From NCBI RefSeq assembly GCF_016879755.1, contig NZ_WOFU01000006.1, positions 186,001 through 250,000 of the forward strand: a stretch of DNA of 64,000 nucleotides, read 5' to 3'. This DNA is from Bacillus sp. B15-48. GTDB taxonomy: Bacteria > Bacillota > Bacilli > Bacillales > Cytobacillaceae. Made by a program: the position numbers and the translations under genes. Shown here in pieces: positions 1 to 8,776 of the stretch. The stretch's first letter is position 1. Every line of letters begins with the position of its first letter. The notes below the pieces were generated by a model, which was not told where the DNA came from, did not search any database, and saw nothing but the letters and a program-made list of their open reading frames with translations.

Positions 1-1765
1 AAGCAAGCTTCCTTAACTTCTGCTCTTGAAAAGAAAAGCCTGTTTTTATAAAGGTGAATGCTTCAAGCATGGTACAATCGTTTAAAATGCTTTCTGCTTG
101 AATATCCCGGTAAATGGACTGTTTTAAAAATAAAGAGGGAAGAATCGTCCTTACCGCTTCCGAATCATCCTCATCAAGGCTCAATTTTAAGTAGGCAAGC
201 ATCGATTTCACGATGAAACGTTGATAAAAGGAGTCAAACCCTAAATCCATTTTAAATGGAAGGCTAGAGGAAGCGAGGCGTTCAAACATAGCGCGTGCAG
301 TCGTATTTGTCCGGAACAGAATCGCAAAATCTTTTGGACGAGCTCCATTTTCAATTTTCGCTTGGATATCCGTAAGAATCATTGTCGCTTCTTCTTCTTC
401 GTTATAGGGGTAAAAAAGCATTGGTTGTGCATTTAAAGCGTATTGGGCATTCATTTTCTTTTTATACCTTTGTTGATTTACAGAGATAATCGTATTGGCT
501 GTATCAACAATTTCATGTGGTGACCGATAGTTTTCGGTTAGGATAATTTTTTTGCTTCCAGGAAAATCCTGCTCAAATTGGAGGAGATAAGTAGGGTCAC
601 TCCCCCTAAAAGCATAAATCGACTGATCATCATCACCAACGGCACAAATGTTTTTTGTCTGAGCTGATAACATCTTTATTAATTCATATTGTATTTTGTT
701 AATATCTTGGAATTCATCAATTAGAAAATAGTTAAAACGTTGTTGGTATCGAGTTAGTAATTGGGAGTTTTCCAAGAATAAGCGGTGACACCCAATCAGC
801 ATATCGTCAAAATCAAACAGGCTGTTATTTTCCTTTGCTTTTTCATAATGACGATATAACAACGCTACCTTTTCTTCCCAACTACTTGCCGGTTTAACCT
901 GGTCTGGGAACTGCATCGTATTTTTCCAATAACCAATTTGTTGCAATGCCAAATCATAAGCGAATTCCTTCTCATCTAGATGTAAATTTCTGCCCGCTTC
1001 CTTTAATATTTGCTCCCGTTGCCAGTCTTTGTTTAATAATTGTTCACTAGACCATCGTTCGCGTTGGTGAAACAGCAAAATTTTATAAAAGATACTATGG
1101 AATGTCCCTGAGACAATTCTATTAACCATTTCCCCATTTATGTTGGGGTATCCAATGAGTCTTTTTTTCATTTCCGCTGCTGCCTTTGCTGTAAAGGTAA
1201 CAAGCATAATTTCGTTTGCGACTGCCTTTTCTTCCACTAATAAAAACGCAGTTCTTGCTGTAAGTACACGCGTTTTTCCGCTTCCAGCTCCTGCAAGGAC
1301 TAATAAAGGTCCATCTATATCGATGACGGCTTGTTCTTGATTCGCATCAAAGTTTATTCCTGCTTCCTTCAGTTCGGTAAGATAATTTTCCCCAGCAGTC
1401 CGTGCGCTAATCTTCTGTTGAGTAAATTTGTGCTTAATGTTGATTGGTTGTGAAGTTTTAAATGGACTTTTAGGTTCCTCTATTGAAATGGACCGAGAGG
1501 TAGGAAGACGAAAACCGTGTTTCTCAATATAATTGCTTTCTTGAGATTGTGATAAATCAAGTGGCGGATCTTCACAAATCGACTCTGTATTGAGATGATG
1601 AAAGAAATGAGGATTTTTAGCAATACCAAGGTAGAAACGAACAGGTTTTCTACAAGATGTACAAATAAGCAGTCCTTTTTTGCCATCCTCATATAGTTTC
1701 TGATAATCCTCACGTTGAATCGTTGCTAAATGAATGAATGTATTGTTATATAAGGCGGTTTTCAA
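1..1765 (-). CDS. yjcD: UvrD/Rep-type DNA helicase, YjcD-like (C-terminal end outside window)
   Basis: Superfamily 1 ATP-dependent DNA helicase. The minus-strand frame is open from a TTG start at 1765 to the window edge, so the C terminus is missing. The TTG is preceded by an AAGAGGAAT ribosome site. The N-terminal part (about residues 30-65) has a Cys-x-x-Cys pair followed by an His/Cys-containing stretch that looks like a small metal-binding module. A Walker A motif (GAGSGKT) lies near residue 158, and typical UvrD segments follow (for example ARPKDFAILFRTN near 330). The N-terminal add-on and the neighbours yjcF and yjcG match the B. subtilis yjcD region. The role is inferred from family: DNA unwinding in repair or replication-conflict resolution. 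Confidence 0.88.
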   Translation of the reverse strand, partial: MKTALYNNTFIHLATIQREDYQKLYEDGKKGLLICTSCRKPVRFYLGIAKNPHFFHHLNTESICEDPPLDLSQSQESNYIEKHGFRLPTSRSISIEEPKSPFKTSQPINIKHKFTQQKISARTAGENYLTELKEAGINFDANQEQAVIDIDGPLLVLAGAGSGKTRVLTARTAFLLVEEKAVANEIMLVTFTAKAAAEMKKRLIGYPNINGEMVNRIVSGTFHSIFYKILLFHQRERWSSEQLLNKDWQREQILKEAGRNLHLDEKEFAYDLALQQIGYWKNTMQFPDQVKPASSWEEKVALLYRHYEKAKENNSLFDFDDMLIGCHRLFLENSQLLTRYQQRFNYFLIDEFQDINKIQYELIKMLSAQTKNICAVGDDDQSIYAFRGSDPTYLLQFEQDFPGSKKIILTENYRSPHEIVDTANTIISVNQQRYKKKMNAQYALNAQPMLFYPYNEEEEATMILTDIQAKIENGARPKDFAILFRTNTTARAMFERLASSSLPFKMDLGFDSFYQRFIVKSMLAYLKLSLDEDDSEAVRTILPSLFLKQSIYRDIQAESILNDCTMLEAFTFIKTGFSFQEQKLRKLA

Positions 1766-1849
1766 TTGTAATTCCTCTTTTATCTTCAAAGTTCAACAGC
1801 ATTAATGATAACAGAATGAGGTTATTTTCGAAAGAAGGGAAATGGAGAC

Positions 1850-1880
1850 AAGAAATAAGGACCTTCACCAAAAAGGTCCT
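1850..1880 (-). terminator. Terminator after yjcF
   Basis: On the minus strand an AGGACC / GGTCCT hairpin lies immediately at the end of the GNAT gene. The following sequence (TATTTCTTG) is only moderately T-rich. It probably separates the yjcG-yjcF unit from the helicase gene. Confidence 0.5.
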
Positions 1881-2301
1881 AAATCTTTTTCTTCATCGTT
1901 TTATGAGGGATACCAGCGTCAAGGAATTCTTCTGAAATGACTTCATAGCCAAGTCTGCTGTAAAAAGGAATTGCATGGGTTTGTGCATTTAGTTTCAATG
2001 CCGGTATTCCTTTTGTTTGAGCCTGTTTTTCAATTGCAGCCATAAGTGCTGAGCCAGCTCCAGTTCCCCGCAAGGTCTTTAAGACACAAATACGTTCTAT
2101 TTTGCCGAGGCCATCAACGATGCGAAACCGACCGGCTCCAGCTGGTTCTCCATTTGCATATAAAATAAAATGGGTCGCCTCTTGCTCATACTGGTCAATT
2201 TCTTCTTCTTCCGGAACATTTTGTTCCCCAACAAAGACGGTTTTTCTAACCGAAAAAGCATCATTTAATTCTTGATCATTCGTTACAACTTTTACATTCA
2301 C
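1879..2301 (-). CDS. yjcF: GNAT-family N-acetyltransferase, YjcF-like
   Basis: A 140-residue acetyltransferase of the GNAT fold. The acetyl-CoA-binding segment is visible as ERICVLKTLRGTGAGSALM (about residues 89-107). The N-terminal VRKTVFVGEQNVPEEEEID and C-terminal FYSRLGYE / FLDAGIPHKTM match B. subtilis YjcF as remembered. The start is GTG, and its ribosome site (GGAAAGGAAT) lies inside the last codons of the upstream yjcG. The two genes are 6 bases apart and probably translationally coupled. The acceptor substrate is unknown. Confidence 0.86.
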   Translation of the reverse strand: MNVKVVTNDQELNDAFSVRKTVFVGEQNVPEEEEIDQYEQEATHFILYANGEPAGAGRFRIVDGLGKIERICVLKTLRGTGAGSALMAAIEKQAQTKGIPALKLNAQTHAIPFYSRLGYEVISEEFLDAGIPHKTMKKKI

Positions 2302-2307
2302 GGCTGT

Positions 2308-2817
2308 TTATTCCTTTCCGAGTCGAAATGTTTCATATACGGTCCATGATTCATTCTCTAATTGATAGAGAAGATGAACTCGGTCAATGGTTTCTTCAAA
2401 AAGGACCTTATTCATACGAAGGGATCCGTAAATATCAGAGTGTTCATCATCTGATAATTTTTGACCGATTGTAATATGGGGGGCAAAATTATAGTCAGGT
2501 CCTCCATCAAAGGTTGAATTTAGCATCGAGTGGAGACTATTTAACTTGTCGCACGGATCAATTTTTAGGTAAATAACATTGTTTACTGGAGCAAATGAAC
2601 TGAATTTTGAGATTTTAATTACAATAGGGTCGAAATGTTTGACTATTTCATGCAGTTTCGTCGAAATTGGGATAATTTCTCCTTCGGTCGCTTTAAAAGC
2701 AGATTTCAATGTAATGTGAGGTGGAATTAAACTGTAATTTGAATCATACCGTTTTCTAAATGAATTGGCAAAGTCTTGTATCTTTTTTGAAGGAAACATT
2801 ACAATTCCAAATTTCAT
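2308..2817 (-). CDS. yjcG: 2H phosphoesterase-like protein YjcG
   Basis: A 169-residue protein of the 2H (2'-5' RNA ligase/cyclic phosphodiesterase) superfamily. Both His-x-Thr motifs are present: PHITLKS near residue 33 and PHITIGQ near residue 113. Length and sequence (YQLENESWTVYETF at the C terminus) agree closely with B. subtilis YjcG. A strong AGGAGG site precedes the ATG. It is the first gene of a two-gene minus-strand unit with the GNAT gene. The physiological RNA or nucleotide substrate is not known. Confidence 0.9.
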   Translation of the reverse strand: MKFGIVMFPSKKIQDFANSFRKRYDSNYSLIPPHITLKSAFKATEGEIIPISTKLHEIVKHFDPIVIKISKFSSFAPVNNVIYLKIDPCDKLNSLHSMLNSTFDGGPDYNFAPHITIGQKLSDDEHSDIYGSLRMNKVLFEETIDRVHLLYQLENESWTVYETFRLGKE

Positions 2818-3030
2818 TTAATAACCTCCTATTTGCTCAGCTTTTCAAAATTCATTATTTGTTATTACTCGTTATTATAGCAAATTTTCAAGAGTTACAA
2901 TACAAAATTTAGGGTGCTCCATCAAGGTACAAAAATGTGACTTTTTTAAGAAAATAGTTTAATTTGACATCTACTAAAAAATATATGATAGAATAACATG
3001 GGACTTTATTATAAAAAGGGGGATTAACAT

Positions 3031-4032
3031 TTGAAAAAGAAAAAGTTTCTTTTGACGACAGCGTTTGTTCTCGTGCTTTCTATGTTCCTTGCTGCCTGTG
3101 GAGGCGGTAATGACAATGGTGGAGCAGATACCGAAGGTGACAATGCAACTAACGATGCGCCTCGATTCATGAGTATCTTAACTGGAGGTACAGGTGGTAC
3201 ATATTACCCGTTAGGTGGAGCTTTTGCAAATTTCGTCTCTGATGAAACAGGGATTGATACAAATGCTGAGGTAACAGGTGCCTCTGCAGAAAATATGCAA
3301 TTTATTAAAGACGGAAAAGGTGAAATTGCCTTTACACAAACAGATATTGCTTCCTACGCAACTGAAGGAAAGCTAATGTTTGAAGGCAATGCAATTGATA
3401 ATATTCAAGCGATTGGAACATTATATCCAGAAACGATTCAAATCGTAACAACCGAAAAATCAGGCATTAAATCAGTCGAAGACTTAAAAGGAAAGAAAGT
3501 ATCGATTGGCGCTCCTGGTTCAGGTACTGAGTTTAATGCTGTGCAAATTCTTGAAGTTCATGGAATTACACTTGATGATCTTAAATACCAAAAAAATAGC
3601 TTTAGTGAGTCGGTTAACAGCTTAAAAGATGGTAGTATTGATGCAGCATTCGTTACAGCTGGAACACCAACAGGTGCTGTAGAAGAACTATCTGCAACAG
3701 AAAAAGTCGTGATCATTCCAGTGGCGGCGGATAAAGCAGAAGAATTAATTGAAAAATATCCATACTATATAAAGGATGAAGTTCCAGCAGGCACTTATAA
3801 ACTTAGCGAAGCAGTGCCAACAGTTGCTGTTCAAGCGATGCTAGTTGTCAGCTCTGAACTACCAGAGCAAGTCGTATATGATGTGACAAAGGCTATCTTT
3901 GAAAACTTAGATAAAGTGGCACATGCGAAAGCAGAGGAAATTCACGTGGAAAGAGCTCTTACTGGTGTAGGAATCGATGTGCATCCTGGTGCGCAAAAAT
4001 ACTTTGATGAAAAAGGCATCACGGCGGAATAA
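3031..4032 (+). CDS. TAXI-family TRAP transporter substrate-binding lipoprotein
   Basis: An extracytoplasmic solute receptor of the TAXI (TRAP-associated extracytoplasmic immunogenic) family, 333 residues. It starts with TTG after an AAAGGGGGAT site. Residues 1-23 form a lipoprotein signal ending in the lipobox LAAC, so the mature protein should be lipid-anchored on the outer face. The glycine-rich GGTGGTYYPLGGAFANFVSD segment (near residue 52) is the family hallmark. It is followed by the DUF1850 protein and the fused permease, the usual Firmicute TAXI arrangement. A hairpin after the stop may raise its expression over the membrane components. Ligands of the family are mostly unknown; dicarboxylates or glutamate-like acids are possible. 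Confidence 0.92.
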   Translation: MKKKKFLLTTAFVLVLSMFLAACGGGNDNGGADTEGDNATNDAPRFMSILTGGTGGTYYPLGGAFANFVSDETGIDTNAEVTGASAENMQFIKDGKGEIAFTQTDIASYATEGKLMFEGNAIDNIQAIGTLYPETIQIVTTEKSGIKSVEDLKGKKVSIGAPGSGTEFNAVQILEVHGITLDDLKYQKNSFSESVNSLKDGSIDAAFVTAGTPTGAVEELSATEKVVIIPVAADKAEELIEKYPYYIKDEVPAGTYKLSEAVPTVAVQAMLVVSSELPEQVVYDVTKAIFENLDKVAHAKAEEIHVERALTGVGIDVHPGAQKYFDEKGITAE

Positions 4033-4046
4033 TTAAAAAGTCCAAA

Positions 4047-4089
4047 TGACCGGACATAGACCCTTTCATAGGGGTTCTGTGCCCGGTCA
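4047..4089 (+). other. Intercistronic hairpin between TRAP binding protein and permease genes
   Basis: An imperfect long stem with outer arms TGACCGG (4047-4053) and CCGGTCA (4083-4089) and a further complementary inner part (GACCC / GGGTT). No T-run follows directly. Such hairpins between binding-protein and membrane genes usually act as partial terminators or mRNA 3' stabilisers. Confidence 0.55.
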
Positions 4090-4216
4090 ATTATTCTTAA
4101 AAAGGAATACATCTTTGTATCCTTCCGAAGCTTTTTAGAATCGATCGTACGAGTCTTTCTTCTTCATGTTGAGAAATGCCCCTTTTTCTAAGGAAATATG
4201 ATAGGCGGGAGCTATT

Positions 4217-4750
4217 ATGAAACTAAGCAGAAAAGGAAAGGATATCTTCGTTCTGTTTTCCCTCTCGGCAATTGTGATCATCATTTCTTTGTTCATTCCT
4301 TATAAACAAGCTCTTGTCTTCCTACAAATTGAAAATAATTATGATCTTTCCTATCTTCCTATCAAAAAAGGAGAGACATTCAAAATAGAATATGTACACT
4401 CCATTCACTTATCTAATGTTATTGAAAGCTATAAAGTAATCAATGAATATGAATTTCGGCAATATGAGCTAGAATATGAGGACTACGCAATAGGTATGCC
4501 GTCCGATGCGGCCGGAGATGGGGATTTTGTAGCGGGAAATGGAAAATACTATATAAAAAATACAAAAAGAGATTTCACTTCATTTCTGTTACGAACAGGT
4601 CAAGTAAGGGCGAATCATACCCTTATTTATCAAAATCAATTTTATCCACTTTCTGATTTTATCGAACCTGGTACCCGCGTGAGCATCCAACTAAAAAAAT
4701 TGAGTGTTATTCAACAACTGAAAGGAGTGAATATCCTTGGCGACAAATGA
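4217..4750 (+). CDS. DUF1850 protein of the TAXI-TRAP operon
   Basis: A 177-residue protein with one N-terminal membrane segment (about residues 10-27) and an extracytoplasmic remainder containing YVHSIHLSNVIESYKV, typical of DUF1850. This family is regularly found between a TAXI receptor and a fused TRAP permease, as here, and is presumed to be an accessory transport factor. The gene overlaps the permease gene by 14 bases, which implies translational coupling. Its biochemical role is not established. Confidence 0.8.
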   Translation: MKLSRKGKDIFVLFSLSAIVIIISLFIPYKQALVFLQIENNYDLSYLPIKKGETFKIEYVHSIHLSNVIESYKVINEYEFRQYELEYEDYAIGMPSDAAGDGDFVAGNGKYYIKNTKRDFTSFLLRTGQVRANHTLIYQNQFYPLSDFIEPGTRVSIQLKKLSVIQQLKGVNILGDK

Positions 4751-6695
4751 TGAAACTTTATCGGAGAAGGAGAAACAGGAATTACTAGAGAAATTTGATC
4801 CTGATGCTGGCTCAAGGAAATTGAAAGGAATAATGGGTTGGGTTGTCTTTATTGGGCTTCTTTCTTTTTCATTATTTCAACTATATACAGCCGTTTTTGG
4901 CGTCTATACAGCAACGATTCAACGATCAATCCATTTAGGTTTTGCCTTGGCACTTATTTTTTTGCTTTTCCCCGCAAGGAAAAAGTATGTTCGTAGGAAT
5001 AAGGTTGCTTGGTATGATATGATTCTTGCCTTGCTCGGAATTGCAGTTGGATCGTATTGGCCGCTAATGATTGACCAACTCGTCAATCGGGTTGGCCGCT
5101 TGACAGATGTCGATTTTTATATTGGTTTAATCGCCATCCTGCTTGTCCTAGAGGCAACAAGAAGGACAGTAGGGTTGCCAATCACAATTATTGCCACATT
5201 ATTTATAGTCTATGCTCTCTATGGTCCATATATGCCAGGTTTTTTGGCCCATAGAGGATTAGAGTTAGATACGATGGTTCATACGATGTTTTTTACAACT
5301 GAAGGGATTCTCGGTACACCATTAGGAGTTTCTTCGACGTTTATCTTTTTATTCCTCCTTTTTGGAGCTTTTCTTGTGAAAACAGGAGTCGGTCAATACT
5401 TTAATGATTTGGCTGTTTCGCTTGCTGGAAAAAGCATCGGCGGACCGGCAAAAGTAGCCATTTTTTCGAGTGCACTTCAAGGAACAATCAGTGGTAGTTC
5501 CGTTGCCAATGTTGTTACTTCAGGGGCGTTCACAATCCCAATGATGAAAAAATTAGGTTATCGGAAAGAATTCGCTGGCGGGGTTGAAGCAGCAGCTTCG
5601 ACCGGGGGACAGTTGATGCCGCCAATTATGGGCGCAGCTGCGTTCCTAATGGTTGAATTCATTGGGGGCGGGATTACTTATTGGGAAATTGCTAAAGCAG
5701 CAACGATTCCGGCATTATTGTATTTTGCGGGTATCTGGATTATGGTGCATTTTGAAGCAAAAAGGGTTGGCCTTCGTGGTTTGACAGACGAAGAAATGCC
5801 AAACCGAAAAGAAGTATTGAAAAAGATTTATCTTCTTGTTCCGATTCTTGCTGTAATTTTGTTAATGGTGAGCGGAATGAGCATTATGCGTGCGGCTTTA
5901 TGGTCGATTTTAATTACAATTTTGGTTAGTATGATTCGAAAAGATACGAGAATTGGCTTTAAAGATATGATTGATGCCCTTGTTGATGGAGCACGTACGG
6001 CACTAAGTGTTGCTGCTGCTACAGCTGCAGCAGGGATTATCGTCGGGGTTGTAACGAAAACAGGATTAGGGTTAAAATTAGCGAATGGTCTGTTAGACTT
6101 GGCTGGTGGTTACTTAATTCCAACGTTAATGCTAACAATGGTGGCAGCAATTATTTTAGGGATGGGTTCACCAACAACAGCAAACTATGTCATTACTTCA
6201 ACAATAGCTGCACCAGCAATCATTTTGTTAGGTGTACCTGATCTTTCAGCGCATTTATTTGTGTTCTATTTTGGAATTGTTGCAGATATTACACCGCCTG
6301 TTGCGCTAGCGGCTTTTGCGGCAGCAGGGGTTTCAAGAGGCGAACCATTACGAACGGGAGTCAATTCAGCAAAGCTGGCAATTGCGGCCTTTATTATTCC
6401 ATATATGTTTGTGCTTTCTCCAGAGTTACTCATGATTGATACAACTTGGTATTATTTAATCTGGGTTGTCTTTACTGCAATTACTGGAATGATGGCCATC
6501 GGAGCTGGAGTGATCGGATATTGGCTGCGGAAGCTTGTATGGTATGAGAGAATCATTGGTCTCGTTGGCGGTCTGATGCTAATCTATCCTGAAGGAATGA
6601 CAGATGTGTTTGGCTTAGGGGTGTTTATTGTTCTTATTGCTCTTCAATTAATCTTTAAACGTGATAATAAAATAAAGCCTCAGCCGACAAACTAA
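4737..6695 (+). CDS. TRAP transporter fused permease (DctQM-type)
   Basis: A 652-residue polytopic protein combining the small (DctQ) and large (DctM) TRAP membrane subunits, as in TAXI systems. The N-terminal third has several hydrophobic spans. The DctM part contains the conserved SGSSVANVVTSGAFTIP segment (near residue 256) and a second related segment, MGSPTTANYVITST (near 477). These lie in the inverted repeats that carry substrate and sodium sites in the family. The start is TTG (4737) with AAGGAGTGA upstream, inside the end of the DUF1850 gene. Uptake is expected to be ion-gradient driven. The substrate is unknown. Confidence 0.93.
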   Translation: MATNDETLSEKEKQELLEKFDPDAGSRKLKGIMGWVVFIGLLSFSLFQLYTAVFGVYTATIQRSIHLGFALALIFLLFPARKKYVRRNKVAWYDMILALLGIAVGSYWPLMIDQLVNRVGRLTDVDFYIGLIAILLVLEATRRTVGLPITIIATLFIVYALYGPYMPGFLAHRGLELDTMVHTMFFTTEGILGTPLGVSSTFIFLFLLFGAFLVKTGVGQYFNDLAVSLAGKSIGGPAKVAIFSSALQGTISGSSVANVVTSGAFTIPMMKKLGYRKEFAGGVEAAASTGGQLMPPIMGAAAFLMVEFIGGGITYWEIAKAATIPALLYFAGIWIMVHFEAKRVGLRGLTDEEMPNRKEVLKKIYLLVPILAVILLMVSGMSIMRAALWSILITILVSMIRKDTRIGFKDMIDALVDGARTALSVAAATAAAGIIVGVVTKTGLGLKLANGLLDLAGGYLIPTLMLTMVAAIILGMGSPTTANYVITSTIAAPAIILLGVPDLSAHLFVFYFGIVADITPPVALAAFAAAGVSRGEPLRTGVNSAKLAIAAFIIPYMFVLSPELLMIDTTWYYLIWVVFTAITGMMAIGAGVIGYWLRKLVWYERIIGLVGGLMLIYPEGMTDVFGLGVFIVLIALQLIFKRDNKIKPQPTN

Positions 6696-6705
6696 TACGC
6701 AACTA

Positions 6706-6740
6706 GAAAGGAAGTCCACAGTGGCTTCCTTTCGCTATTA
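6706..6740 (+). terminator. Terminator of the TRAP operon
   Basis: A stem with arms GAAAGGAAG and CTTCCTTTC (plus CCAC/GTGG inside) follows the permease stop. The T-run is weak. Confidence 0.5.
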
Positions 6741-6789
6741 TAAAAGTTGCCGAAAGGAAAAAACGGCCTTTTATTAGAAAAAAATAATA

Positions 6790-6818
6790 TTGACTTTATG
6801 GGTAAAATATTATATATT
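6790..6818 (+). promoter_or_regulatory. Sigma-A promoter of the tRNA-Val gene
   Basis: TTGACT at 6790-6795 and TATATT at 6813-6818 with a 17-base spacer, about 30 bases upstream of the tRNA 5' end. Confidence 0.65.
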
Positions 6819-6848
6819 TATTTATGTCCTTAACAAATAGATAATTTT

Positions 6849-6921
6849 GATTCCGTAGCTCAGCTGGGAGAGCGCTACCTTGACAGGGTAGAGGTCGCTG
6901 GTTCGAACCCAGTCGGAATCA
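6849..6921 (+). tRNA. tRNA-Val (anticodon GAC)
   Basis: A 73-base cloverleaf. The acceptor arms are GATTCCG / CGGAATC with discriminator A, the D stem is GCTC/GAGC, and the anticodon stem is CTACC/GGTAG with loop TTGACAG, giving anticodon GAC. The T arm is GCTGG-TTCGAAC-CCAGT with one G-U pair. CCA is not encoded. It stands alone with its own promoter and terminator. Confidence 0.95.
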
Positions 6922-6930
6922 TCACTGAAA

Positions 6931-6972
6931 AAGTTCAAAATCCTTAGATGACGAGGGTTTTGAACTTTTTTT
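6931..6972 (+). terminator. Terminator of tRNA-Val
   Basis: Arms AGTTCAAAATCC and GGTTTTGAACT followed by a run of T. Confidence 0.85.
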
Positions 6973-7156
6973 ATTTGATTTTAAAATACTTACATTCTTT
7001 GCAACAACCACTTTTTTAACATATATAGGGAACAAATTGTTCATATTGCACAATAACAATCCCTCTGTTTAGTGTAATTATATGATGATTACATTCGTAT
7101 AAAACCTGTATAATATAAGAATTAGGGTCCAGAAACTAAGGTTAGGAGATATCTGT

Positions 7157-8398
7157 ATGGATAGAAAGCAAAGATATCAGCTACTTTTTAATAAGATTAA
7201 TCAGTATAACTCAGGTGATAAGGGTATTACAAGAGTCGCCTATACAAATGAAGAACAAACTTGTACCCACGCTTTTATGCGTATGTGTAAAGATGAAGGA
7301 TTAGATATTCGGATGGATCAATGTGGAAATGTGATTGCTAGAAGAGAAGGAAGGATTAAAGGGCTTCCACCTGTATTAATGGGATCGCATTTGGACACTG
7401 TTTATCAAGGTGGCAAATATGACGGTGTAGTTGGTGTTACTGCTGCATTAGAAGTGGTTAAACGAATGAATGATCAAGGAATTGAAACAGATCATCCAAT
7501 TGAAATTATTTCATTTGCTTGTGAGGAGTCTTCTAGATTTGGCGTTTCGACAGTGGGAAGCAAAGCAATGGCGGGAGTATTTGATAAGGAGAAGGTCAGA
7601 TATTTAAAAGACCGTGATGGAGTTACGATGGAAGAGGCATTTTCTTTATGTGCTCTTGAGATTGATAATATTCAATATGCGAGTAGAAACGGCGAAAATA
7701 TAAAGGCTTTTTTTGAATTGCATGTCGAGCAAGGTCCGGTATTAATAAATAATAACAAAAAAATTGGAATCGTTACTGGAATAGCGGCTCCGGTGAGGTT
7801 GTCGATAAAAATAATCGGAACACCATCACATTCAGGCACGACCCCAATGGATATGAGACAAGATGCGCTTCTTGGTGCTTCAGAAATCGCTTTGGTATTA
7901 GAGAAAGCAGCGTTAATTGAGCAAGATTATGGAACGGTGGCAACTGTTGGGGTAGTTGATGTTCATTTTGGTGCAATGAATGTCGTACCAGGTGAAGTTG
8001 AAATTAAAGTTGATATACGCTCGACGTCAGTCGATTCTAGACAGAGGGTGTTAGACCATTTATATCAAACGATTGAATTAGTACAAAGAAATAGACAGCT
8101 AACAATCATTAGTCAAGAAATAATCTCTGAGGAACCAGTATTGTTATCTACCGAAATGATTGAAGTAATGGAAACCGTATGTAAGAAACAAGAGATTGCT
8201 TACCAATTGATGGCAAGTGGAGCAGGGCATGATGCGATGAACATGGTGAAACTATGTCCTACGGGACTAATCTTTGTTCCTTCTGTAAATGGTCTCAGTC
8301 ATCATCCTGATGAATATACGGATCTTGATGACATATTACTTGGTATTGAAGTGTTAGAAAAAGTGATTCTTCATTATTCGAAATTCGAAAACAACTAA
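7157..8398 (+). CDS. Zn-dependent amidase/hydrolase of the M20 AllC-HyuC-AmaB type
   Basis: A 413-residue member of the N-carbamoyl-L-amino-acid hydrolase/allantoate amidohydrolase family, a cytosolic dinuclear metal enzyme. Visible motifs in order: GSHLDTVYQGGKYDGVVG (metal ligands His and Asp, near residue 78), CEESSRFG (near 120), ELHVEQGPVL (near 187), GTPSHSGTTPMDMRQDA (dimerisation/substrate region, near 218), GAGHDAMN (near 352) and the last metal-ligand His in GLSHHPDE (near 378). Start ATG with AGGAGATAT ribosome site. It is monocistronic, with a good terminator. Whether the substrate is a carbamoyl amino acid, allantoate or a ureido acid cannot be read from the sequence; no hydantoinase or purine genes adjoin it. 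Confidence 0.88.
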   Translation: MDRKQRYQLLFNKINQYNSGDKGITRVAYTNEEQTCTHAFMRMCKDEGLDIRMDQCGNVIARREGRIKGLPPVLMGSHLDTVYQGGKYDGVVGVTAALEVVKRMNDQGIETDHPIEIISFACEESSRFGVSTVGSKAMAGVFDKEKVRYLKDRDGVTMEEAFSLCALEIDNIQYASRNGENIKAFFELHVEQGPVLINNNKKIGIVTGIAAPVRLSIKIIGTPSHSGTTPMDMRQDALLGASEIALVLEKAALIEQDYGTVATVGVVDVHFGAMNVVPGEVEIKVDIRSTSVDSRQRVLDHLYQTIELVQRNRQLTIISQEIISEEPVLLSTEMIEVMETVCKKQEIAYQLMASGAGHDAMNMVKLCPTGLIFVPSVNGLSHHPDEYTDLDDILLGIEVLEKVILHYSKFENN

Positions 8399-8418
8399 AA
8401 GTGGTGTTCAAAAATAAT

Positions 8419-8466
8419 AAAAGGGCTCCAAAGGTCAGTTTTTTGACTCTTTGGATAGCCCTTTTA
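8419..8466 (+). terminator. Terminator of the M20 hydrolase gene
   Basis: Long stem AAGGGCTCCAAAG / CTTTGGATAGCCCTT with a loop of about 20 bases and trailing T residues. Confidence 0.8.
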
Positions 8467-8565
8467 TTGTTTTTCGCTCGTCTTATCTTCCCCTACAAAA
8501 CTCCACATTCCTCAAAACTTCTTCCTAATCACTATAAATACACATTTTGGGAAAGGTATTTTTAA

Positions 8566-8662
8566 TTGAACAGATTTATACAATTTTGCGCAATTTATAA
8601 AACAGTTTTTAAAAATCATCTAGGTATGACAAGGTCTGACTGGTTGGTATAATTCTTGCATT
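8566..8662 (+). promoter_or_regulatory. Sigma-54 promoter P1 with upstream activator-like motifs
   Basis: TTGGTATAATTCTTGCA at 8644-8660 has GG (8646-8647) and GC (8658-8659) exactly 10 bases apart, the -24/-12 layout. TTGAACAG (8566-8573) and AAAACAG (8599-8605) upstream resemble motifs before the other sigma-54 promoters here. The gap 8399-8776 otherwise holds only the preceding terminator. Confidence 0.75.
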
Positions 8663-8776
8663 TTAAGTACATATAATCCAATTAATAAATTGCAAACAGG
8701 TAAGTAGATGAATTAGCAATTCTGAAATTTTAATTGGAAAAACCATTAGTATAAAAAGACTAAAAGAGGTGTAAGG

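Noticed and set aside
1480-1713. Separate 77-residue gene inside the helicase
   Set aside because: Out of frame with the open helicase reading, which has the conserved motifs.
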